A stretch of 64,000 nt of DNA. It comes from Saprospiraceae bacterium (GTDB taxonomy: Bacteria; Bacteroidota; Bacteroidia; Chitinophagales; Saprospiraceae). The stretch spans positions 1-64,000 of the forward strand of contig JADJVN010000019.1 of NCBI GenBank assembly GCA_016710585.1, in the 5' to 3' direction. The notes beneath the pieces are model-generated. The model had not been told where the DNA came from. It did no database searches and saw only the letters and a list, made by a program, of their open reading frames with translations. Within the stretch, counting starts at the first letter, position 1. Each line of letters starts with the position of its first letter. The position numbers were made by a program, and so were the translations under genes. This document shows positions 28,827 through 40,450 of the stretch, in pieces.

Positions 28827-30884
28827 TCAAAACGAATATCTAATTTGAAATTTTACTTCCGTTTTAAATGCGGAGTTGGTCTTCTCATTTCCACTTCCGA
28901 TACTATCTGCATCTTTTTGAAATGTACGCGACAAATGAACTTCAGTTGTTATTTTTTTAAATGGCCTATAGCGTAGATTGCCCACCACTCTTGATCCTAA
29001 GCCATAATATGCTGGTATGCTGAATTGATAAAGAAGATCATTCTCATATGCGTAAATTCGATTCCTATAATCTTCAGCGTCAAATAATGCAAAGCGAATA
29101 TTACCAGAAATTTTACTTTCGATACTTTTATAAATCAAGTCAGAGTAGATCAATACTCCTGATTTTTTTTCTAAAATATTTTTTACTTTATTTGTCTCAA
29201 AACGTGTTCTCCATGTCCAATCTGGACTTATTTTTGATTCAAAATGGAATCTCACTGCATATTTTTTCAATTCTTTAACCTGTCTCTGACTCTCTATTTC
29301 AAAGTTATCTGACGTTTCTCTCAATACGATTTGAATATAACTTAAAAATTTTCTTCGCTCTGAAAATTGAATTCGAAATGAATACTCTGATGCATTCACC
29401 GGTAGATTAATATTATAGGACAACCATGGTTTCCTCCAATGGTCAGCAAAAAACAAACAACTGAAATTCCGATTCAACTGAACATTCAATCCTTGAAGAA
29501 GTCCTATTTCATTGCGCGGTAATGTACTTTCTGAAAATGCTGAAGAGAACATCGATCCATAACCTACACCATAATGTCGAAACATGGCAATATATTCAGC
29601 ACGCTTTCCTAAGCCTAATAACAATCCGTTTAGAATAGCGACTTGATTTCTATTTTGTAATGCCAGCTCACCAAACAAACTCAGATTACGTCTTATCTTT
29701 CGATAGTCTAATGAAATAAAATCTTGATGTCCTTTTGTTGAAACATATTTTAAATCTGGTCTATCAATTCTCTCTGCTAAATTCAAACTTGTCTTTTGAA
29801 TTAAACCATTCAAAGAAATATCCCAAGTTTGACTTCTATAACGTATACCCTGTCCTATCAAGAGAACTTGAATTTTGTTGCGATCTTCGATTTCTGATAG
29901 CGTCCGATGGAATCCTGAATAAAGACTAGAGCTAAATTCATTGACGCTCCCTCCATCCAAAATATTTTCAGATGTGGAGTCTATGACGATATTCGCGTCA
30001 ATTTTATTCAAGGATGCAAATACAGTATGTTCCAATCGTTTATTGAGTTGATACTGCATTGCAATTCCTCTCAACATATTATTCTCTTGAACAGAAAAAA
30101 ATGGCTTTATAGTAGATCCATTCTTATAAAATGAACCAAACTGACTTCCCTTACCTGCGACATATGAATTGTCAATTATTAACCCTTGACCTAATCTCGC
30201 AGTATAGTCTCCAATTATGACTGACTTAAACCTTTTATTGAGATTATAAATAGCTATATGGCTTGATAAATAATCAACTCCTACTGGAGATGTTTTTGCA
30301 ATATAGGCTTCACCAGGATCTTTCTCCATATTCGCACCTAATGAATATACACCAGGAATCTGAGAGCGATATGATAGATATACTTTATCTTTAGATCCAA
30401 TATATTTTGCAGGGACTCCTTCCTGACTGATAAATCCTTGTTGTGCTTCCAATATCCTTCCTATCCTAAAGACTATTGTATTATTAGATTCATTCGATAA
30501 GATAGCACGTAATGGGTTTACTGCAATCTTATTTTCCATGTCTAGATATGGCATCAATTGCTTTATTTTTTCTAATGGAATTCCATTGATAGATTGTAAT
30601 TCCAAAGGAGATAATATTGGCTGATGCTTTTCTATATATCCGAGAATCAATTCAATCTCTTGAGCATTGAACCAATTGAACAGAGACAATTTCTGCCGAT
30701 CCAAGCTTGAAACAGCAAATTTAAAATTTTTATTATCTAAGAGAGTTGAGGCTAAATTGTCATTATAAAAGTTTGACTGAGCCTCTGTAACTTCAATATT
30801 TTCTTGAGGCGTCTCTCCAACTTGAGCTGCCAGATTCGTTACACAAAAAAAAACAATGTATAAAATTCCTTGTCTGCGTTTCAA
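28827..30884 (-). CDS. helix-hairpin-helix domain protein with predicted barrel
   Basis: A 685-residue exported protein (signal peptide residues 1-20). Residues about 55-115 contain helix-hairpin-helix-like repeats (LSPLELQSINGIPLEKIKQL), the ComEA-type fold that in other proteins binds DNA. The remaining 550 residues are strand-rich with Tyr/Arg alternation and end in a typical barrel strand (VKFQIRYSF), suggesting an outer-membrane barrel. Similar HhH-plus-barrel proteins are widespread in Bacteroidota and are uncharacterised; a part in DNA handling at the surface is a guess. It begins 21 bases after leuS on the same strand, in a MATE-leuS-HhH operon. Confidence 0.7.
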   Translation of the reverse strand: MKRRQGILYIVFFCVTNLAAQVGETPQENIEVTEAQSNFYNDNLASTLLDNKNFKFAVSSLDRQKLSLFNWFNAQEIELILGYIEKHQPILSPLELQSINGIPLEKIKQLMPYLDMENKIAVNPLRAILSNESNNTIVFRIGRILEAQQGFISQEGVPAKYIGSKDKVYLSYRSQIPGVYSLGANMEKDPGEAYIAKTSPVGVDYLSSHIAIYNLNKRFKSVIIGDYTARLGQGLIIDNSYVAGKGSQFGSFYKNGSTIKPFFSVQENNMLRGIAMQYQLNKRLEHTVFASLNKIDANIVIDSTSENILDGGSVNEFSSSLYSGFHRTLSEIEDRNKIQVLLIGQGIRYRSQTWDISLNGLIQKTSLNLAERIDRPDLKYVSTKGHQDFISLDYRKIRRNLSLFGELALQNRNQVAILNGLLLGLGKRAEYIAMFRHYGVGYGSMFSSAFSESTLPRNEIGLLQGLNVQLNRNFSCLFFADHWRKPWLSYNINLPVNASEYSFRIQFSERRKFLSYIQIVLRETSDNFEIESQRQVKELKKYAVRFHFESKISPDWTWRTRFETNKVKNILEKKSGVLIYSDLIYKSIESKISGNIRFALFDAEDYRNRIYAYENDLLYQFSIPAYYGLGSRVVGNLRYRPFKKITTEVHLSRTFQKDADSIGSGNEKTNSAFKTEVKFQIRYSF

Positions 30885-30905
30885 ATGTTGCTTTTATGTA
30901 AATAT

Positions 30906-33728
30906 TTATAGTACAATATTAATCATTCTTTCTGGAACTATAATAATTTTTTTTATTTGAACGCCATCAATCCATTTCTTAATTTCATCAAGTTCTAGGA
31001 CTTCAGATTCTAACTCCGACTTAGGTTTCGCCTTGGATACCTTCCATTCATATCGTTTCTTGCCATTCACACTTACAGGATAATTAACTGAATCTTCAAC
31101 TAAAAAATCTTCATTTGCCTCTGGATATTTTGAATGCTGTATCGAGCCGCTATTTCCTGCAAGATGCCATACTTCCTCTGTAATGAAAGGTGCGAAAGGA
31201 GCTAAGAGCTGAGTTAGAGGAATTAAAATCTGCCTTTTTGTACAAGCCATACTTTTTAGAGAATTGACACAAATCATAAAAGCTGATACTGAAGTATTAA
31301 ATGATAGTGACTCAGTATCCTGATTCACCTTCTTAATACAAGTATGCAACACTTTCAATTCTTCTCTTGAAGGCTCTTCATCTGTGAGATAAAACTCATC
31401 ATTTGCATTCCAAAATAAAGAAAAATACCTTCTTAAAAATCCTGCAACACCACTGATCCCCTTTGTATCCCAAGGCTTGGATTGTTCTAAAGGACCAAGA
31501 AACATCTCATACATACGAAAACAATCTGCACCATATTCTGCAACGACTTCATCAGGATTAACTACATTGTGATATCGTTTTGACATTTTTCCAATCTCAG
31601 AATCCAACATCCACTTTTCTTCAGCTTCCTTTTTATGGACTAACACACGAAGGTCATTTCCGCGGAAAGCCAAGAATTCATCTATTCCTGCTTTATCTAA
31701 AAAGGATTTGCCGTTAACATCTTTTTTTACAAATTTAAGAGGCACTTCTACTGGGACAAATTCTTCTATATTAAAATCTTTAACATAATTTGCATCTGCA
31801 TATTCTGTTGAATCAAACTCTGTTTGTTTTTTTCTAAGAAATAATCTATTTATTTCACCTTGAATCATTCCTTGATTTACAAGTTTCTTAAATGGTTCCT
31901 GTGTATGAACATAGCCTAAATCAAACAAGAATTTATGCCAAAAACGTGAATACATCAAATGCCCTACTGCATGTTCTGTTCCTCCTATATAAAGATCTAC
32001 TTCCTTCCAATAATTTAATTTTTCTTCAGAAGCAAATACATGCTCATTTTTTGGATCCATATACCTTAAAAAATACCAACTGGATCCCGCATAACCAGGC
32101 ATGGTATCAGTTTCTCTTGTGAAGTCAGCTATTTCATGCACCCATTCTGTAGCGTGTATTAATGGAGATTGTCCTTGTGACCCAGCCTGAATAATATCTA
32201 TCCATGGTGTCAAAACTGGCAGATCTTTCTCTGTTAATGAGACAGGAATATCATCACTAGAATAAATTATCGGAAATGGTTCACCCCAATACCTTTGACG
32301 ACTAAAATTAGCATCACGCATTTTGAACTGCACCTCAGCCTTACCAAGCTTTTGCTTTTCTATTTCACCAAGAATTTTTTCAATCGCCTGAGCAACTTCT
32401 AAACCATTTAAAAATTCTGAATTAATCATCGTACCAACTTTTTCCTCAATGCTTGAATGAGGAAATTGAGATTGGTCTATGACTGGAATGATAGCCAGTT
32501 CAAATTTCTCAGCAAATACTTTATCTCTTTGATCATTGCTTGGAACAGCCATAATCGCCCCTGTGCCATAATCGATCAATACATATTCTGCAATCCAGAT
32601 TGGAATCTTCTTATGAGTAAAAGGATGTACAGCATAGGAACCTGTAAAAACCCCAGTCACTTGTTTCGCTTCCGATTGTCTCTCTCTTTCAGTTCTCTTT
32701 TTAGTATATAATATATAATCTGAAACTAAATTTGATTGATCTATGGTTACAATCTTGTCAACCAATGGATGTTCAGGTGCCAAGACAATGAATGTCGCTC
32801 CAAAAATAGTGTCTGGTCTTGTTGTATATATCTCTATATTTTCATCAGCATTTTCAATTTTAAATTCGACATGAGCTCCCTTAGATTTCCCTATCCAATT
32901 TTGTTGCATTATTTTTAATGAATCAGACCATTCAAGATCATTTAATGAATCTAATAATCTCTCAGCATAAGCTGTGATGCGCAAAGCCCATTGCATCATT
33001 GGCTTTTTTTCTACTGGATGTCCTCCTCGTTCTGAAAACCCATCCTTTACCTCATCATTGGCGAGTACAGTGCCTAAGGCTTCACACCAATTGACAAAGC
33101 CTTTTTTTCGAAAGGCAAGTCGATATGACATTAAAATTTCTTGTTTTTCTTTATCAGAAAATTTAATCCAATCGGATGCTGAAAAAATATATTTTTCACC
33201 ACAAAATGCTCCAGTATTTTGTGAGCCTTGTTTTTCGAATAGACTTACCAAATCTGTTATTGGCTTGGCCTTTTCAGATTGTAAACAATAATAATGTTCA
33301 AATAATTTTAAAAATATCCATTGTGTCCATCGATAATAATCTGGAGTGCAAGTCCTTACTTCACGTGACCAATCATAATTAAAACCAATGTTATCTAGCT
33401 GACTCTTATAAGTTTCTATATTAGCATGGGTAGATATTGATGGATGCTGTCCTGTTTGAATAGCATACTGCTCCGCTGGTAATCCAAATGCATCAAATCC
33501 CATAGGATGCAAGACTGAGAATCCTTTCATGTTTTTGGTACGAGCAATAATATCAGATGCTATATAACCCAATGGATGTCCTACGTGCAGTCCTGCACCA
33601 GAAGGATATGGAAACATATCTAGAACATAATATTTTGGCTTGTCTGGATCCTCTTTTACTTTGTAGATTTCATTTTCAGTCCAAAAATTTTTCCATTTTG
33701 ATTCTACTTCTTGATGTTTAAATTCCAT
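30906..33728 (-). CDS. leuS: leucyl-tRNA synthetase
   Basis: Class I aminoacyl-tRNA synthetase of 940 residues that charges tRNA-Leu. Recognition is by the HIGH-type motif GLHVGHPLGYIASD near residue 50, the KMSKR loop (IGKMSKRYHNVVNPDEV), the editing domain with TRPDTIFGATF, and the AHEWEI-like zinc-poor insertion region. The length is typical of Bacteroidota LeuS, with the extra catalytic-domain insertions (residues about 160-190). It lies 13 bases after a MATE transporter gene and 21 bases before the HhH protein gene, all on the minus strand. Confidence 0.97.
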   Translation of the reverse strand: MEFKHQEVESKWKNFWTENEIYKVKEDPDKPKYYVLDMFPYPSGAGLHVGHPLGYIASDIIARTKNMKGFSVLHPMGFDAFGLPAEQYAIQTGQHPSISTHANIETYKSQLDNIGFNYDWSREVRTCTPDYYRWTQWIFLKLFEHYYCLQSEKAKPITDLVSLFEKQGSQNTGAFCGEKYIFSASDWIKFSDKEKQEILMSYRLAFRKKGFVNWCEALGTVLANDEVKDGFSERGGHPVEKKPMMQWALRITAYAERLLDSLNDLEWSDSLKIMQQNWIGKSKGAHVEFKIENADENIEIYTTRPDTIFGATFIVLAPEHPLVDKIVTIDQSNLVSDYILYTKKRTERERQSEAKQVTGVFTGSYAVHPFTHKKIPIWIAEYVLIDYGTGAIMAVPSNDQRDKVFAEKFELAIIPVIDQSQFPHSSIEEKVGTMINSEFLNGLEVAQAIEKILGEIEKQKLGKAEVQFKMRDANFSRQRYWGEPFPIIYSSDDIPVSLTEKDLPVLTPWIDIIQAGSQGQSPLIHATEWVHEIADFTRETDTMPGYAGSSWYFLRYMDPKNEHVFASEEKLNYWKEVDLYIGGTEHAVGHLMYSRFWHKFLFDLGYVHTQEPFKKLVNQGMIQGEINRLFLRKKQTEFDSTEYADANYVKDFNIEEFVPVEVPLKFVKKDVNGKSFLDKAGIDEFLAFRGNDLRVLVHKKEAEEKWMLDSEIGKMSKRYHNVVNPDEVVAEYGADCFRMYEMFLGPLEQSKPWDTKGISGVAGFLRRYFSLFWNANDEFYLTDEEPSREELKVLHTCIKKVNQDTESLSFNTSVSAFMICVNSLKSMACTKRQILIPLTQLLAPFAPFITEEVWHLAGNSGSIQHSKYPEANEDFLVEDSVNYPVSVNGKKRYEWKVSKAKPKSELESEVLELDEIKKWIDGVQIKKIIIVPERMINIVL

Positions 33729-33741
33729 TACAATATACTAT

Positions 33742-35058
33742 TTACTTTGTCAATTTATTAAAACGAAAATACAAAAATACTGAAACTAACGTTAGGCAGG
33801 TGATAAATCCTATCCAAACTCCATTGGCACGCATGTTCAAATTACAAGCCAAGATGTAGCCAACGGGAATTCCAAATAACCAGTAAGATATCGTCGCCAC
33901 AATAGTTGGATACTTAATGTCTTGCATTCCACGAAGGATACCTATTGCGACAGCTTGTACTGAATCCGATATTTGAAAAACAGCACCCAATATTAATAGA
34001 CCTGAAGCAATCTTCAATACTTCTGGTTCATCAGTAAAAATCAATGGCAATTGATGTCGCAATAATACAAAACACAGAGCACAAAAAACGCCATATAAAA
34101 TAGCAATTCGAATTGATGCTAGACCATAGATTCTTGCTTTTGGAATATCCCCTGCTCCAAAATATTCACCTACTTTAATTGAACCAGCAGAGGCCAATCC
34201 AACTGAAATCATGAAAGTAACTGCAGCGATGCTAATTGCAATTTGATGTGCAGCCAATTGCTTTGCACCAAACCAACCTATGATGATTGCTAAAATAGCA
34301 AATGCTCCAATTTCACTTGCATACTGCCAAGCAGATGGAAGCGACATCTTTCCAATTCTCTTTAATTCTTCTATACTTGATTTCCATTTAACTGTTCTAT
34401 ACTCATCGAACACTTTGGAGTATAGTATATATATCGTCATGACTATTGCAATAATACATCTAGTCAGGAATGTAGCGATACCTGCACCTTCCAATTCCAT
34501 CCTAGGAATACTCCAAAACCCATAAATAAAAATATAATTTAAAAGCACATTTAATGGAATCGCAGCAATAGAAATAATAAGTGGTACACGTGTTTTTTCC
34601 ATGCCATCGCTAAATTGCTTCATTGTTAAAAAAATGATCATTGGTAAAATAGACCAATTGATCCAAAATAGAAATGGCTTTGCATATATCACGACTTGTT
34701 CCTCTTGACCCATTTTGTCTATTAGATTAGAGCTAAATCCAATCGTTAGACAAAGTAAAGAAGCTACTATACTATTTAAGATTAAACTTGATGCTAATAT
34801 ATTTCCAACATATTTCCTTCTGTCACTATTAATCTGATAAGCAACCAAAGGTGCAATTATCGTCGTCAATCCAATACATGCTACGTATGGAATGCCTACA
34901 TAATTGCTAACGAATGAACTTGCAGCGAGATGAGTGTAAGATATATTTCCAATCATGATACTATCCGTAATTGTAAGTGCCATTTGTGATAGACTCCCCA
35001 CTGTCAATGGCAATGCTAACTTTAAGATATCTCGATTTACTTGATTGTCAAATTTCAA
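33742..35058 (-). CDS. MATE family multidrug efflux transporter (NorM-like)
   Basis: A 438-residue, twelve-helix inner-membrane protein. The MATE pattern is visible: LKLALPLTVGSLSQMALTITDSIMIGNI-type first helices (here starting ILKLALPLTVGSLSQM) with the Asp in helix 1, and the parallel second half (GKMSLPSAWQYASEIGAFAI) with GLASAGSIKVGEYFGAGD. MATE carriers exchange Na+ or H+ for cationic drugs and metabolites. It is the first gene of a three-gene minus-strand unit with leuS and the HhH protein. The 5' side faces a 670-base non-coding stretch. Confidence 0.92.
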   Translation of the reverse strand: MKFDNQVNRDILKLALPLTVGSLSQMALTITDSIMIGNISYTHLAASSFVSNYVGIPYVACIGLTTIIAPLVAYQINSDRRKYVGNILASSLILNSIVASLLCLTIGFSSNLIDKMGQEEQVVIYAKPFLFWINWSILPMIIFLTMKQFSDGMEKTRVPLIISIAAIPLNVLLNYIFIYGFWSIPRMELEGAGIATFLTRCIIAIVMTIYILYSKVFDEYRTVKWKSSIEELKRIGKMSLPSAWQYASEIGAFAILAIIIGWFGAKQLAAHQIAISIAAVTFMISVGLASAGSIKVGEYFGAGDIPKARIYGLASIRIAILYGVFCALCFVLLRHQLPLIFTDEPEVLKIASGLLILGAVFQISDSVQAVAIGILRGMQDIKYPTIVATISYWLFGIPVGYILACNLNMRANGVWIGFITCLTLVSVFLYFRFNKLTK

Positions 35059-35730
35059 CTTAGCTCAAATTAAGCTGCAAAGATGAGAAACAGAAATGAA
35101 GGATTATAATTTTATTTTATAAATACAATTAATTTCATTAAATAAATTTCTAAATACGAGTAATAAACACCTAATGAAAATTTTACATATATTTTATTTA
35201 GTTTCTTCTAATAAAATTGGCATAGTTTTTACATATAGAAAGTAGTTGCAATTTCCTATTGCATTGGCTGTTGTTACAAACACCACACATTTATATAAAA
35301 CACTATAGATTTTCATTTAGAAGGTCAAAAAAACCAATTTTATTCCAGCAAATCATTGAGGTAGTTGCATATATAGCAACATATAATTTCCGTCATTTAG
35401 ATATGATAGAATAAAATATTTAAAGAAACACTTGCACAGCGATTTGATTTATCTGAATATTGCATCGTAACAACAGCCGAATGAAGTGCATAACAAACAC
35501 TTTATTTCTTATCAGCGCATGATTCATGCAAATTTCCTGATTTGATTATTCGGCAAGAATTATTGAAAAATAATTCAACTCACCAAACTCAACTCAACAT
35601 ACTCATGTGGCGTAGCTATACGTCAAACTTAATTGAGCAATCAATGAGCTTGGTCTATCTATGTCTTTGAGTAATTAACGAAGCAAAATTTTAGGTTATT
35701 ATTAATATTATTAAATCAAATCAAATTAGT
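35059..35730. other. long non-coding stretch before the giant T9SS gene
   Basis: About 670 bases with no supported gene; it separates divergent genes and must carry the promoters of both. It contains a widely spaced 12-bp inverted repeat (35266-35478). The sequence is otherwise AT-rich with no -7 box that I would defend. Confidence 0.5.
35266..35478. repeat. inverted repeat with 189-base spacer
   Basis: GGCTGTTGTTAC at 35266-35277 and its exact reverse complement at 35467-35478. A shared CATT just outside extends the match with one gap. The spacer has no coding sequence. Could be the ends of a small non-autonomous element or a looped regulatory region. Confidence 0.5.
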
Positions 35731-38700
35731 ATGATTAGACTATGCTTACTTGAAAAATTCAAATTATCGCTTCTGCGAAATTTGATGTTCGTACTAGTTG
35801 TTGTAGGATGGCAAAATGCCAATGCTGAAAACTCGAAAGGGTCAAATGTATTAGGCCAGCTAGCCTGTAACGACGATATCCAAATTAGTTTGGATGAAAA
35901 CTGTTTAGCTACCATTAATCCAGACATGGTATTGGAAGGAGCAGGAATTGTAAATGCAGCGTACACCGTAGTGGTTAGAGACTGGGTGACGAATGCAATT
36001 ATTGACGTTGACCCTGCAACACCTGGATCGCAAATAGGTGCTGCACAGATTAAAAGACATCTTCAAATTACAGTACGCGAAGTAGCGCCTCCATACAATA
36101 GTTGTTGGGGACGTGCATTTGTAGAAGATAAGTTAGCACCAGTGTTAACATGTCCAGCAGATGTAACGATCACATGTATGGATCCAATTACTACTTCAGC
36201 TCTTGGCGTAGCTACATATGTAGAAGAATGTGGTGGAGCAACATTGAGTTATCGTGACGTTATTGCAAAAGGCAGTTGTGCATTAGGTTATGATAAAATT
36301 ATTTCTAGATATTGGATCGTTGTAGATGCAAGTGGAAATAGAGATACTTGTATTCAATCTATCCGTGTAAATTATGTGCCATTAAGTGCTGTAGTATTTC
36401 CTGAACATTTTGATGGTCTAGCTCTACCAGGACATACTTCTATGTTGAGCTGTGATGCAAAAATTGATAAGACAAAGATGTTTCCTCTCATTTTTTGCCG
36501 TCACCAACTTGTGTTGACGATTATTTGGTAGATGCTGCACATTTTTTAGCTACAGGAGTAAGAAGACCAAAAGTATTGGGTTGGAATTGTTTAGATTCAG
36601 GACCTTATGTTGGACATCCAAGTCCAAAGTCTGTTTACTATCCAGCTAATGGAACTTGTTGGGCAGCTGATGTAAATGTGATGTGGGCTGGTACTGGTGA
36701 GCCATCAGTAACGGGCTGTACTAATATCGCTGTAACATACAAAGACTTAAGAATAGACATAGCAAAATCTGGATGCGATGCAGGTCCCGTAGGTTGTTAT
36801 AAATTATTGAGACAATGGACAATGTTGGACTGGTGCACAGGTGCAGTGTTGGATTCAAATCAAATTATTAAAGTAATGGATAGCAAAGGACCAGAAATCC
36901 TTTATCCAGATAATTTAAATGTAAGTACAGATATTTGGAAATGCGAAGGGCGTTGGGAAGTACCACCAGCTTGGATTGTTGATAACTGTTCAAATGAAGT
37001 GCATTATTCAGTCCGTGTTGAAAACGGAACAGTTTTAGGCAATGAAACAACAGGCTTTATCGTGGTAAATCTTCCTCTTGGTATCCAAAACGCTTATATT
37101 GTAGCCGAAGATTGTTGCGGCAACATTACAGAAAAACTTGTAGTTATTAATGTTGTTGATGACGTCGCTCCTACAGCGGTTTGTGATCAAAAAACAGTAG
37201 TTTCCATCACTGGAAATCTATCTCCTGGACAAAATTATGCAAAAATTTATGCTGAGACATTTGATGATGGTTCACATGATAATTGTGCTCAACATTTATT
37301 CTTCAAAGTATTGAGAATGGATGAAATGGATGGCACACCACATGGAACTTCAAAATCATCAACAGTTTGTAATGGTGCAAATGGTGATGATGATACATTC
37401 CTTACAGGATCTCAATCTTATTTTGATGATCATGTACGATTCTGTTGCGCTGATGTTGGAACTACAGTTAGAGTTGTCTTTAGAGTATTTGATGTAGATC
37501 CTGGCACAGGACCAATAGCTCCTGGAAGATTTACTACTGGCCCATTGGTAGGAAGATTCAATGATTGTATGGTTGATGTTGAAGTTCAAAACAAAACAGC
37601 TCCAACAGTAGTAGCTCCTCCTGATGTAGTAGTAAGCTGTATGTTTTGGTTTGATTTGACAAAATTAACAGACATTAATGATGCTACATTTGGAAAAATA
37701 GTAGATGACATTGCTTGGAGAAAGAATGTTAAAACACTAGATGTTGTATGTAATTACTATTGCTTAGCAAATCCAATTACATTATACAATCCAGCTTCTC
37801 CAGCAGGAGTAAAAGCTTGTGGATTCTTTAATTCATTATTCTCACCTGCACATCCAGACAATAAATACGAATTATTGTGGGGATTGGATGGATATGTTTT
37901 ATCTGGTTGTGGTGTAACTCCAACAATTACAGTTTCTGACAAAAGAGCTTGTGGTGCAGGTAAAGTAGAAAGAACTTTCTCGGCTCCTGGACCAAACAAT
38001 ACTACAGTTTCTGCAAAACAAACAATATGGGTAGTTGATTGTGATCCTTTCTACATATCTGCTGACAGATGTGATGCAAATGATGATATCACTTGGCCCG
38101 ATTGTGCTGGTAGTGGAACTTTAGTTACAGGTTGTGGCGCTGATACAAGTCCAGAAGTCATAGGAAGACCAAAAATTGAAAATGGTGCTGATGATAATTG
38201 TGCATTAATTGCTATCGAATATAGAGATGAAGTATTTACAATAGAGCCAGATGCTTGCTTAAAAATATTAAGAAAGTGGATCGTAATCGACTGGTGTCAA
38301 TATGATCCTAATTTCGGCCCTGCTGGTAGATGGGAGCATACTCAAATCATCAAAGTAAACGACAACAAAGCACCTTCAGTAACTTGTGCTGTTGGACCAT
38401 GCGAACCTGCAGTAATCAATCCAGCAACGAACTTATGTGTTGGTCATATCAGATTAACAGCAGTTGGACGTGATACTTGTACTCCAGAAGATTGGTTGTT
38501 CTATGAATACAAAATAGATGCATTCAATAATGGATCTATAGACTATACTGTTGGAAAATTAACAAGAAGACAATATGCTGCTGGGGATATTCCTTCAGTA
38601 AGAAATAATCCTTTCGCTGACAATAAAAACAACCCATTTGATGCAAGTGGTATATACCCTATCGGTATACACAAGATTACTTGGTATGTTGAAGATGGTT

Positions 38701-40316
38701 GTGGCAATGTTGGATCATGTAGTAATCTTTTTGAAGTAAAAGATTGCAAAGCACCTACACCATATTGTTTGACCGGAATCATTACTGTACCAATGCCTTC
38801 ATCTGGCTGTGTTGATATCTGGGCAAAAGATTTAGACTTTGGAAGTTATGACAATTGTACTCCAAAATCAAGATTGAAATTCTATTTTGATGGTGATACT
38901 TCTAAAAAGTCAAGAAGAGTTTGTTGTGAAGATTTCAAGAAAGCAAATGCAAATGATGAATTACAAATCACAGTTCAAATGTGGGTTGAAGATGAAGAAG
39001 GAAATAAAGATTTCTGCACAACTTTGATCATCGTTCAAGACAATTTGAATATTTGTCCTAATACTGGAACTAACTTAGCTAGAATCACTGGAGAGTTAAG
39101 AACAGAAACGGGTGATATGACTGCTAATGGTTCAACTGATCTATACCAAAACGGAAATGTGATGAAGAATACAATCACAACTGGAACTGGTAAATATACT
39201 TTCTTAGATCTATCGTTGAACAATGAGTATATGGTTAAACCAGAAAGAACAGATAATATAGACAATGGTATTACAACAGCTGATATCCTTAAAATCCAAA
39301 AACATATTTTAGGTATTGATGCATTGAATAGTCCATATAAATTGATTGCAGCGGATGTAAACAAATCTGGAACGATCACTGCAGCGGATATGTCTGAAAT
39401 AAGAAAATTGATCTTAGGTGTTACGAATACATTTACTAAATCTAAGTCATGGGAATTTGTACCTGCTGCATACAATTTTGCAGATCCTAAAAACCCTTGG
39501 ACTTATCCAAATTTTGTAAGTGCAAAATTATTAAATGAAAACAATACAATTGATTTCATTGCAGTAAAAATGGGAGATGTAAACAATTCTGTTGTAGCAA
39601 GTGCACAGGGAACTGCTACTACAAGATCTACAGAAAAATTGGTTTTCGAAGTTGAAAATAAATCATTAACTGCTGGTCAAACGTACAAGATGGATGTTAC
39701 ATCTTCAAACTTCAACAATATCAATGGATATCAATTCACATTGAAATTTGACAACAATGCTTTAGAATTCAATAAACTTAATTCTGGTAGCTTAAACCTT
39801 GATGAATCAAACTTTGGTTTTAATAGAGTAAGTGAAGGATTATTGACGACAAGCTGGAATGCTACAAAAGCAAATTCAGTAAATCCAAATGAAGTATTGT
39901 TTACAATAGAATTCACAGTTAAAAACAATATTGAAGTAGCTAAAGCTTTTGCAATCACAAGTGATGTTACTAAAGCAGAAGCTTACAGTAATGCAGCTGA
40001 ACCGATGTCAGTAGAAATGACTAGCAGAAGCAGCCAAGGTGTTGTTGAAACTGGAGTATTCGAATTGTATCAAAATACACCGAATCCATTTGCAAAAGAA
40101 ACCGTGATCGAATTCAGATTAGCGGAATCTGCAGCTGCAACATTGACTATTTATGATATCACTGGTAAAGTACACTTTATCCAAAATATCGATGGTCAAA
40201 AAGGATTAAACTCTGTAAAAGTGGACAGAAGCAAGTTGAACGGAGCTGGAATGTTCTACTACCAACTTGATGCAAACTCTCATACTGCTACAAAGCGTAT
40301 GTTAATTCTTGAATAA
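35731..40316 (+). CDS. giant secreted protein with dockerin- and cohesin-like modules and T9SS sorting domain, frameshifted
   Basis: Two frames form one protein: the first starts at ATG 35731, and the second takes over at a T6 run (36491-36496) where adding one T gives 1528 residues with continuous sequence (FLPSPTCVDDY across the joint). The N terminus carries a signal (to ...NANA). Residues about 45-1120 contain many Cys-rich beta modules with HYR-like phrases (LTCPADVTITC, YWIVVDASGNRDTC). Residues about 1177-1232 form a dockerin-like pair of F-hand repeats (TTADILKIQKHILGID and ITAADMSEIRKLILG). Residues about 1303-1420 look cohesin-like, and 1446-1528 form a type A T9SS domain (YQNTPNPFAKETVIEF). 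It is expected on the cell surface or in the medium, possibly as an adhesin. A strong terminator follows. Confidence 0.8.
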
Positions 40317-40342
40317 TCAGAATCTTTTATTTTAGATTTAAT

Positions 40343-40374
40343 AAAATGCCTTCCAGAATGCTGGAAGGCATTTT
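40343..40374 (+). terminator. strong intrinsic terminator
   Basis: A perfect 14-bp stem AAAATGCCTTCCAG / CTGGAAGGCATTTT with loop AATG, 27 bases after the stop codon of the giant T9SS gene. The stem's own T's are followed by an AT stretch. Confidence 0.9.
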
Positions 40375-40450
40375 ATTTTAATAGCTGTTGCTATGAAATT
40401 ACATCAGAGAATCCAAACAAATTGAATCAGTTTTGCGTTTGACATAAACA

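Noticed and set aside
39035..39475. A 146-codon minus-strand frame inside the giant T9SS gene
   Set aside because: Antisense to well conserved dockerin-like coding sequence; no start context and no family resemblance.
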